This document shows, in pieces, positions 23,296-29,971 of a stretch of 35,567 nt of DNA (position 1 is the first letter of the stretch; every line of letters begins with the position of its first letter). Both the position numbers and the translations under genes were made by a program. The DNA comes from JAVZLQ01 sp049700035 (GTDB lineage: Archaea; Thermoproteota; Bathyarchaeia; Bathyarchaeales; Bathycorpusculaceae). A model generated the notes under the pieces. The model made no database searches and was not told the origin of the DNA. It saw nothing but the letters and a program-made list of their open reading frames with translations. The stretch is from assembly GCA_049700035.1 (NCBI GenBank), contig JBNAWC010000008.1:1-35567 (forward strand), read 5' to 3'.

Positions 23296-24803
23296 TAGAA
23301 CCACCTTTGAATGACTACTTTGCTCTCGGTAAAGAAGCGAATTGCTTCTTGGCCTTGACCGTGTAGTACACCAAAGAAGGAGTTTTTCATGCCGCTGAAG
23401 GGGAAGAATGCCATTGGCGCTACTATGCCAATGTTTATTCCTATGTTGCCACATTGAACTTTATATTGAAATTCTCTAGCCCATTTTCCACTGGAAGTGA
23501 ATATGGACGCGGCGTTGCCGTAAGGGTTGCTGTGGATCATTTCAATTGCTTCGTCGAAACTTCTTGCGTTCATAATGCTGGCCACTGGGCCGAAGATTTC
23601 TTCTCTGCCAATCGTCATATCCGGTGTGACTTCTTCAAAAACTGATGGATTAAGGAAGCAATCGTGAGGCCAATCGCCGACAAGTTTTATGTTTCTTCCG
23701 TCAAGGACTAGTTTTGCACCTTCTTCTACTCCCTTTTCTATGAATTTTAGGACCCTTTCTTTTTTGCTCTTGTCACGTAACGGTCCCATTTGAACTGACT
23801 CGTCTAATCCATAGCCAACTCTGATTTTTGAGGCAGATTCCACGAAAGCGTTTACAACTTTTTTGTAGAATGCGCTGTATTCATGCTCATTAAGTCCTTC
23901 GCCGACGATGACAAGGTTGGCGCCAGACAAGCACCTTTGCCCTGTGTTACCATAGAAGGATGTCATACAGGCGGCTATGGTTCTTTCTAGATCAGCGTCG
24001 GGCATTACTAAGAGGAAGTTTTTTGCCCCTGCTTGAGCTATAACCCTTTTTCCCGTTTCACCGCATTTTCTATATATGACGTCTCTTGCTACTGGCGTTG
24101 ATCCCACAAAGCATATTCCAACAATGTCTGGATGGTTTAGCATGGCTGAGACAACGGTTCTTCCACCATTCACAATATTCCATACCCCGGGTGGGAAGCC
24201 TGCCTCTTCCACTAATTCGGCTATCTTAAATTGGCTTAGGGGAACCTCACTTGACGGTTTTATGACAACACAATTTCCTGTGGCAACCGCATAGGGCGCA
24301 AACCATAACGGAATCATAAACGGAAAGTTGAAGGGAGCTATTATCCCGAATACCCCTAAGGGTTGTCTTATGACATATTCATCTATGCCAACCGCTATGT
24401 CCTCTAAATTGTATCCCATCATAAGCGATGGGATACCCGTTGCAACCTCAACGTTCTCTATTCCGCGCCGAGTCTCTCCCCTAGATTCATCGATAGTCTT
24501 TCCGTGCTCCATCGTTTGAATTCTACTTAATTCCTCAAAATGCTCCTCTAACAGCTCCTTCAGCCTGAAAAGACATCTCACTCTAGCAAGCGGAGTGGTT
24601 CTTCTCCATTCAGGAAACGCTTTTTTAGCAGCCCCAACAGCCTCATTCACCTCATCCTCTGTCGATAATGGAACTCTCGCGATGATTTTGCAAGTTGCAG
24701 GGTTTATTACATCTACCATTTCCCCTTTTGATTCAATCCATTCTCCGCCAATGTAATTTTTAATGGTCAAAACCTCTTTTATCGGTTCTTCAAGTATCGC
24801 CAT
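23295..24803 (-). CDS. mmsA: CoA-acylating (methyl)malonate-semialdehyde dehydrogenase
   Basis: 502 residues of the aldehyde dehydrogenase superfamily, MmsA/IolA branch. NYIGGEWIES, IAPFNFPFMIPLWF, FVGSTPVARDVIY and the catalytic cysteine C291 in NTGQRCLSGAN are clear. The usual ALDH general-base glutamate is replaced in QAGAKNFLLVMPDAD, the mark of the CoA-dependent MmsA branch. It should convert malonate semialdehyde to acetyl-CoA and CO2 (or methylmalonate semialdehyde to propionyl-CoA) with NAD. The ATG at 24803 is chosen because GGGAG lies 7 bases before it; the GTG at 24809 would touch that site. It follows the aminotransferase by 15 bases, which together fit degradation of beta-alanine or 3-aminoisobutyrate. 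Confidence 0.9.
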   Translation of the reverse strand: MAILEEPIKEVLTIKNYIGGEWIESKGEMVDVINPATCKIIARVPLSTEDEVNEAVGAAKKAFPEWRRTTPLARVRCLFRLKELLEEHFEELSRIQTMEHGKTIDESRGETRRGIENVEVATGIPSLMMGYNLEDIAVGIDEYVIRQPLGVFGIIAPFNFPFMIPLWFAPYAVATGNCVVIKPSSEVPLSQFKIAELVEEAGFPPGVWNIVNGGRTVVSAMLNHPDIVGICFVGSTPVARDVIYRKCGETGKRVIAQAGAKNFLLVMPDADLERTIAACMTSFYGNTGQRCLSGANLVIVGEGLNEHEYSAFYKKVVNAFVESASKIRVGYGLDESVQMGPLRDKSKKERVLKFIEKGVEEGAKLVLDGRNIKLVGDWPHDCFLNPSVFEEVTPDMTIGREEIFGPVASIMNARSFDEAIEMIHSNPYGNAASIFTSSGKWAREFQYKVQCGNIGINIGIVAPMAFFPFSGMKNSFFGVLHGQGQEAIRFFTESKVVIQRWF

Positions 24804-24818
24804 CTGCACACTCCCACA

Positions 24819-26120
24819 TCATTTAGAACTTGCCTCTTTTATTGCAGCGTCCAAAATGTTTAGCGCATTGTCGATTTGCTCTTTCGTAATAACTAAAGGT
24901 GGTTGAATTCTTATAACACATCCCTTAACGCCACCCGAACCTATCAGCAAACCCTTTTCTCTACAGAGATCTCTTATTCTTCTTGTTTCATCCGCCGCTG
25001 GAGTTTTTTTCGCTTGATCTTTCACAAGTTCTACGCCTATCATCAACCCTTTTCCCCGCACGTCACCGATAATGGGATACTCATCCTTCATCTCGTTTAG
25101 GCGCTTCATTATGTATGCGCCCTTCTCCGCAGCTTTCTCCGAAAGTTTTTCCTTCAATATGACATCTATATTGGCTAACGCTGCAGCAGCAGAAACTGGG
25201 TTTCCACCAAAGGTTGAAAGGTGATCACCGGGTTCGAAAGCGTTGCCTATCTCTTCTCGAACGATGCATGCACCCAATGGGAAACCGTCTGCTATGCCCT
25301 TTGCCAATGTCATTATATCGGGTTCCACGTTGTAGTGCTGTATCCCGAAGAGTTTTCCAGTTCTCCCGAAGCCTGTTTGAACCTCGTCCGCTATGAAAAG
25401 GATGCCATTTTCATTTAAGATCTCTTTTACCAACTTGAAGTACTCTGAAGGCGGGGGGATTATGCCGCCTTCACCCATGATTGGTTCAGCTATAAACGCT
25501 GCCACTCCTTTGCTGGTGCAATAGTCAATAGTACTGCGAATTGATCTAGCGCAGAGTAAGTCACAGTTCGGATAATCTTTTTCAAATGGGCAACGGTAAC
25601 AGTAGGGAGGTGGCGCGAAGGCCACTCCAGAAAGATATGGGCCCATGTCATATTTTCTTCTGCTGGCTTGTCCGGTGACGCTTAAAGTGCCGAGAGTCCG
25701 TCCGTGAAAGGAGCACATTAACGCGATTAACTCATATTTTTTAGTGAATTTTCGGGCAAGTTTAATGGCGCATTCCACAGCTTCAGCTCCGCTGTTACCA
25801 AAAAATGTTTTCTGCAACTTTGGAGGGGTTATCTCTGCCAACTTTTCAGCCAGCTTTACAGTTACTGGAATATAATATACATAGCCACAAGCATGCACCA
25901 AGCGTTTGGCTTGATCAATTGCAGCATTTACTACTTCTGGATGACAATGGCCAGCGTTAACAACAGAGATTCCAGAGAAACAGTCTATGTACTCCTTCCC
26001 AGTGATATCCTTAATTATAGCACCTTTTGCCTCCGCAATTACAACCGGCTCTATTTTTGCCACCATACTTGTAATCATGTACTTGTTAGCCTTTTCTATT
26101 ATCTTCTCCGGCTTCTCCAC
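24819..26120 (-). CDS. Class III aminotransferase, 4-aminobutyrate/beta-alanine type
   Basis: 433 residues. INAGHCHPEV-type N-terminal motif (VVNAGHCHPEVV), FFGNSGAEAVECAIKLAR, FHGRT, ADEVQTGFGRTG and the PLP lysine K274 in TLAKGIADGFPLG are all intact. It should move the omega-amino group of GABA, beta-alanine or a similar compound to 2-oxoglutarate or pyruvate, giving a semialdehyde for the dehydrogenase encoded next. Four cysteines are grouped at C174, C177, C186 and C190 (PYCYRCPFE...NCDLLC); GABA aminotransferases of animals have a C-x2-C that holds a [2Fe-2S] cluster in a similar region. The start is GTG at 26120, with GGTG 6 bases before it. First gene of a four-gene operon that is divergent from an Lrp-type regulator. 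Confidence 0.9.
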   Translation of the reverse strand: MEKPEKIIEKANKYMITSMVAKIEPVVIAEAKGAIIKDITGKEYIDCFSGISVVNAGHCHPEVVNAAIDQAKRLVHACGYVYYIPVTVKLAEKLAEITPPKLQKTFFGNSGAEAVECAIKLARKFTKKYELIALMCSFHGRTLGTLSVTGQASRRKYDMGPYLSGVAFAPPPYCYRCPFEKDYPNCDLLCARSIRSTIDYCTSKGVAAFIAEPIMGEGGIIPPPSEYFKLVKEILNENGILFIADEVQTGFGRTGKLFGIQHYNVEPDIMTLAKGIADGFPLGACIVREEIGNAFEPGDHLSTFGGNPVSAAAALANIDVILKEKLSEKAAEKGAYIMKRLNEMKDEYPIIGDVRGKGLMIGVELVKDQAKKTPAADETRRIRDLCREKGLLIGSGGVKGCVIRIQPPLVITKEQIDNALNILDAAIKEASSK

Positions 26121-26149
26121 TTACAACACCAATATTCATATACCACAAT

Positions 26150-26310
26150 GACTTTTTAAATTTTATCCAAATTTTTGGCATGAATTACAATTAATGTTCA
26201 ATACTTAAGGTTCTAATCAATCTCTTATAATCAGTTTTTAAAAAGAAAATTTTTAAATCATATAGAACGTTAGAATAAAACAGCTGATTAATAATTTGCA
26301 TTAAAAGGAG
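26150..26310. promoter_or_regulatory. Divergent promoter region between aminotransferase operon and Lrp-type gene
   Basis: This 204-base AT-rich gap holds a minus-strand TATA-like box around 26152-26162 (predicted start about 26128) and a plus-strand box TTTTTAAAT at 26250-26258 (predicted start near 26283). A perfect TTTTTAAAAA palindrome lies at 26235-26244 between them. GGAG and AAGG at 26305-26313 serve the regulator ATG. Lrp proteins often bind AT-rich sites next to their own gene, so control of both units is likely. Confidence 0.45.
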
Positions 26311-26324
26311 AAGGGGATAAAATA

Positions 26325-26801
26325 ATGGACACACGATCTAGCAAAATTCTCGATGAAATAGATGCTGAAATTATTAAAATTCTACAAGAGGATTGTAGAC
26401 TTTCTTTAGAATATATTGCCAACAAATTAAAAGTGCCAAAGTCAACCATCCATTACAGAATTAGACGTCTAGAAGAGGAGGGGATTATTGAAGGATACCA
26501 CGCCAAAATAAACTTTGAAAAGCTTGGGAAAGACTTCCTAACAATCACCCTTGTCCGGGCCAAGTACGAACAAGGTTATCATGAAAAGATAGGGCATAAA
26601 ATCTGCACAATTCCAGGGGTTTGGGGAGTTTATTTTGTGTTTGGCGAAAACGACTTCATTGTATTAACTCGGTCAAAAAATAGGGAAGACTACCTGCGAA
26701 AATTGGAGATTATAATGGGTATGCCTGAAATTGAAAGAACCAACACTTTAATTGTGGCGAAAGTGGTAAAGGAAGACTTAAGGGAAGATCTTAACTTCTA
26801 G
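26325..26801 (+). CDS. Lrp/AsnC family transcriptional regulator
   Basis: 158 residues. The N-terminal winged helix-turn-helix is typical (LDEIDAEIIKILQEDCRLS, IANKLKVPKSTIHYRIRRLEEEGII) and is followed by GYHAKINFEKLG and a ligand-binding RAM domain with GVWGVYFVFGENDFIV. Such proteins form octamers and respond to amino acids. Placed back-to-back with the aminotransferase-dehydrogenase operon, it most probably controls that operon in response to an amino acid or omega-amino acid. It ends 50 bases before a convergent gene. Confidence 0.92.
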   Translation: MDTRSSKILDEIDAEIIKILQEDCRLSLEYIANKLKVPKSTIHYRIRRLEEEGIIEGYHAKINFEKLGKDFLTITLVRAKYEQGYHEKIGHKICTIPGVWGVYFVFGENDFIVLTRSKNREDYLRKLEIIMGMPEIERTNTLIVAKVVKEDLREDLNF

Positions 26802-26851
26802 TCAATGTTAAAACAGAATGAAAAAGAAGTGAAAGAAGCTGGCGATTTTAA

Positions 26852-28075
26852 CTACGCAAGTTCTTTTTTGACAGTTTCGTATATTTTTATTCCTTTCCCC
26901 GCTAGTTTCCTAATAACAGCCTCTTTTTCATCCTTTGAAAGAGCCTCAGGTGGGACAACACCAGTGGACTTTATAGATCCCTCAACAAGCACTTCAGTGA
27001 ATGCTTCTCCACCTACACCTACCAAGTAGGAAGTGGCTGTTGTCCCTGGAATTCTCTCGTTCGCCTCTTTAAGGGTCATCATCGAGATATACGATACTTC
27101 TAAATTTTTCCCCTTATCCTTACATTTTATATCTGTCACTATGCAACATATTTCATCCACGAGTTTTCCTTTTTTAATCAATTCTTTAATTTCACTCATT
27201 GAAGGTGGTTTCGGCAGTAAGGCGCAGAAAACATCGAAGGGCTTTACTTCAACATCGCCCACTTTAATTTTCTCGTTTTTTACCAGCCCAAGTTCGTATA
27301 TGGCCTTCGCATAGGGCATGTAAGGTCCAGCCATTTTGAACTCTGCATACCGCAAACCTTTGATGAAACGGGCCATAATTGGAGGTTCTTCATGATAATG
27401 GTGGTAGCATGGTTGCGGTCCAAGCGGTTCCGGAAACACGTATATTTCTTCGCCGCTGAATGGAGGTACTCTTTTTAATACTCCGTCCTCGTAAACGTAG
27501 GCTTCCTGTATCATGTCATACCATAGAAGATCCGGAGTCCACGTTGAAACCAAGCTTTCACTTTTCTGAAGAGAGCAGTCTTTCATTCGCACTTCAAGAA
27601 CTTGTTCAAATTTGTCGGCAGCGTATCCAGCGACGAGATCAGTTATTCCAGGATCCTCTCCAGTTGCAATTAAAGCGACCCTTCCTATGTCTTTAAACCC
27701 TTCGTCCATCTCAAGTGTTAATTCAAGAACTTTTTCAGTGGGTGCCCCAGGAGCATCGATACACGGGCCAAGTGCAAGACCTTGAAAACTTGCTCCTTCA
27801 GCCAAAGCTGCCTTCATTACTCTTAAGTCATAAATATAGGATGCTGAATTTATCACAAGGTCACAGCCTTTTACGGCTTTTTGAACTTCATCAGCTTTGT
27901 TAAGGTCTACGCGGCACACTGAAATTTTCTCGTTTTTAAGTGCGTCTTTAAGGGCTTTGGCGCGCTGTATATTTCTTCCTGCACACACAATTTCTGAAAC
28001 TTTTTTATGTTTGGCAAGTTCATAGCATATAACGGAGCCTTGAGCCCCGTAGCCGCCTAAAACTAAAATTTTCAA
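26852..28075 (-). CDS. Saccharopine-dehydrogenase-family NAD(P)-dependent protein
   Basis: 407 residues. The N-terminal Rossmann motif GGYGAQG, VCAGRNIQRAKAL, the strand-loop LVINSASYIYD and ATGEDPGITDLVAGYAAD place it in the saccharopine dehydrogenase superfamily. That superfamily includes lysine-pathway enzymes, carboxynorspermidine dehydrogenase and several opine-type enzymes that join an amine to a keto acid or aldehyde. The polyamine context makes a carboxyspermidine-type role worth testing, but no decarboxylase partner is here. TTG start with GAGGTG 6 bases upstream. It has its own promoter: a TTTAAATTA box around 28117-28125 on the minus strand. Convergent with the Lrp gene. Confidence 0.75.
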   Translation of the reverse strand: MKILVLGGYGAQGSVICYELAKHKKVSEIVCAGRNIQRAKALKDALKNEKISVCRVDLNKADEVQKAVKGCDLVINSASYIYDLRVMKAALAEGASFQGLALGPCIDAPGAPTEKVLELTLEMDEGFKDIGRVALIATGEDPGITDLVAGYAADKFEQVLEVRMKDCSLQKSESLVSTWTPDLLWYDMIQEAYVYEDGVLKRVPPFSGEEIYVFPEPLGPQPCYHHYHEEPPIMARFIKGLRYAEFKMAGPYMPYAKAIYELGLVKNEKIKVGDVEVKPFDVFCALLPKPPSMSEIKELIKKGKLVDEICCIVTDIKCKDKGKNLEVSYISMMTLKEANERIPGTTATSYLVGVGGEAFTEVLVEGSIKSTGVVPPEALSKDEKEAVIRKLAGKGIKIYETVKKELA

Positions 28076-28202
28076 CTTAACACCTCATAAGCAGAGCGGA
28101 AGTTTTTCAGAATATAATTTAAATTTTGCGTTCAAAGCCATGGAAAAACAAGTTTTAATGGAGAATTACAAATTAAATTGCATAGAGTAGAGAAAAGAAA
28201 CT

Positions 28203-29055
28203 TTAAGGGTCTGTTTGTCCGAAGTTTGCCCCTAGGATTATGGCGTCTAGGTAGTTTACTACTTTGTCGTTGTTTATGTCTGCATTTGGGTTCCAATTTG
28301 GGTCACTTGGTTTGGAGCCGAAGGCTGCGCCTAGCAGAATGCCATCTAGATAGTTAACAGTATTATCGCCGTTTATATCTCCTCGAATACTAACATATGC
28401 TGTTCCGTCGGTAAGGGTGTTGTCTTCAATGTCTTTTTCGCCTTGGACTGGCCATGCGTAAGTCCAAATTGTATAGTTGCCTTTAGTAAAGCCATAAGTG
28501 TTCCATGTGAAGGTTAGGGTTGCGGTTTCTCCGCTTTGGAGGGTTGTGGTTTTTGTTTCTATTTCGGTTGTGTTTGCATATAGCGTAACGTTAAAGGTTT
28601 CTGTAAAGTCGCCTTTGTTGACGACTGTAACGTTTATGTTCATCGAATAACCTTGTCCAATAACTGTTTTGAGAGGTGTTACGTCAGTTATTTTTATGTT
28701 ATGTACTCCACTTTCAATTGTGACGTTAATATGCATGGTGTTGTCTGCTGGTTCATTGCCGATGAGTGGTGGGGCAAGCGATACGTTCACATATATTGTA
28801 TAGTTTTCGATGTTAAGTCCTGTAGTGTTCCATGAAATTTGCAGAGCTAATTCTTCGCCTCGGTTGAGATTGATGGAAGTATTGTTGGCTAATATCGTGA
28901 CGAAACATTAACCACCAGTCAGTTGAACCATCGGAACTTACAACAGACGCGATGAAAATGATTGCCATAAAGTCCAACACACTTATAATGAGCAGCATCA
29001 CCATCGTTAAAGAGGCAATTTTCTCTTTCACTCTCTTTCCTCCCTTCTTCACCAT
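28203..29055 (-). pseudogene. Remnant of a secreted dockerin-bearing protein, internally deleted and out of frame
   Basis: The N-terminal frame (29055 to the stop near 28813) gives a basic start, a hydrophobic signal segment (MVMLLIISVLDFMAIIFIAS) and then SSDGSTDWWLMFRHD. The latter resembles the DWPMFRHD head of secreted archaeal beta-propeller proteins. From about 28907 another frame is open to 28203 and gives the tail of one CARDB-like domain (ILANNTSINLNRGEELALQ), a full second CARDB-like domain, and a C-terminal type I dockerin with two calcium loops (GDINGDNTVNYLDGI and ADINNDKVVNYLDAI). The frames meet near 28885-28905. The simplest reading is loss of a large internal part, leaving head and tail fused out of frame. 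As it stands no dockerin is made from the N-terminal start. Confidence 0.75.
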
Positions 29056-29066
29056 TATTTCTCAAG

Positions 29067-29163
29067 GAGAAGCCTCAGATTCTATACAACATTTTCATCA
29101 AGGCTTTAATTCGCAAAGGCAGAGGAAAGCCCATCAAACATTGTATAGGAAGTTAGCCTTCTC
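29067..29163. repeat. Imperfect 23-bp inverted repeat enclosing a second stem
   Basis: Arms at 29067-29089 and 29141-29163 match at 18 of 23 positions as an inverted repeat; the inner CTATACAA/TTGTATAG and the outer GAGAAG/CTTCTC are perfect. Inside lies another stem, GGCTTT (29102-29107) with AAAGCC (29126-29131). It lies just upstream of the dockerin remnant. It could be the leader of that gene, a short palindromic element or a structured RNA. Confidence 0.4.
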
Positions 29164-29241
29164 ATTACACAAATAATTCTACTCCATAAACCCCTTAAAA
29201 ATGTTGTGGAAAAGTTACACTCCAGCAACCCTCCAACTAGA

Positions 29242-29249
29242 TTTAAATA
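29242..29249 (+). promoter_or_regulatory. TATA-like box for the MNT/HEPN pair
   Basis: TTTAAATA at 29242-29249 predicts transcription start near 29272, about 14 bases before the ATG at 29286, which has no ribosome site. Confidence 0.4.
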
Positions 29250-29285
29250 AATATTCACCCAAAATCTCTATCAAAGTGCGTTTAA

Positions 29286-29591
29286 ATGCTAAAATTCCAC
29301 AAAGAAATACTAAAGCAATTTGAACCAGTCGGAAAACACGCAAAAATCATACTTTACGGCTCATTAGCCAAAGGAAATTATAGGATTGATTCCGACATAG
29401 ACCTAGCAATAATAACAAAAAACAAAAAATTAATGAAGCAAGCTTCATCCGTCGCCGACAAAATACTCGCAGAACAAGGAAAACTTATAACCCTCAAATT
29501 CATAACTGAGGAAGAACTTGAAAAGGGAAAAAGCCCGATAATAGACGAAATTAAGAAAGGGATTGTGATTTACAATGGAGGAAAGCGTTAA
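29286..29591 (+). CDS. MNT-type nucleotidyltransferase (antitoxin-like)
   Basis: 101 residues, a minimal nucleotidyltransferase domain. The motif ILYGSLAKGNYRIDSDIDLAI carries the GS turn and the two metal-binding aspartates (DSDID). In HEPN/MNT systems this protein neutralises the HEPN RNase, in studied cases by adding AMP groups to it. Its end overlaps the HEPN gene by 17 bases, the usual arrangement for a coupled toxin-antitoxin pair. All motif residues are present. Order here is MNT first, HEPN second. Confidence 0.88.
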   Translation: MLKFHKEILKQFEPVGKHAKIILYGSLAKGNYRIDSDIDLAIITKNKKLMKQASSVADKILAEQGKLITLKFITEEELEKGKSPIIDEIKKGIVIYNGGKR

Positions 29592-29970
29592 AGCTCGAAT
29601 AAAAGAAGAATTGGAAGCTGCTAAAGCAAGATTAAAAGCAGCCAAGCTCCTATTCGAAAAAGGCATGATAGAAGACTCCGTTAACAGAACCTACTACGCA
29701 TTTTTCCACGCAGCCAAAGCCATGCTCAACGCAATAGGATACGACGCAAAAACCCATTCAGGCCTACTATCAGAATTCGGACTAAGAATAATAAAAACAA
29801 ACTTATTGGACAAAAAATTAGGGCAATACTTCAGAAGAGCTTTTGAAATGAGAGAAAGCAGCGACTACGAAATAGGCATAGTATTTAGCGAAGACGAAGT
29901 AAAAACACTAATTAAAAACGCAGATGAATTCATAAAAAAAGCTCAAGAATTCATAAAGGAAAGAATTTAG
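29575..29970 (+). CDS. HEPN-domain protein (toxin-like partner of MNT)
   Basis: 131 residues, all helical. The pattern NRTYYAFFHAAKAMLNAIGYDAKTH is typical of archaeal HEPN proteins; R38 and H45 form an R-x6-H set that fits the HEPN RNase motif. RESSDYEIG follows in the fourth helix. The ATG lies inside the end of the MNT gene. It ends 1 base before the DNA ligase stop on the other strand. The pair should be a toxin-antitoxin or a small-molecule response system. Confidence 0.85.
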   Translation: MEESVKARIKEELEAAKARLKAAKLLFEKGMIEDSVNRTYYAFFHAAKAMLNAIGYDAKTHSGLLSEFGLRIIKTNLLDKKLGQYFRRAFEMRESSDYEIGIVFSEDEVKTLIKNADEFIKKAQEFIKERI

Positions 29971-29971
29971 C

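Noticed and set aside
23296..23454. Upstream part of the open frame of the ferritin-like gene
   Set aside because: It lies inside the dehydrogenase gene in another frame and reads as low-complexity basic sequence; the GTG at 23295 has a good ribosome site.
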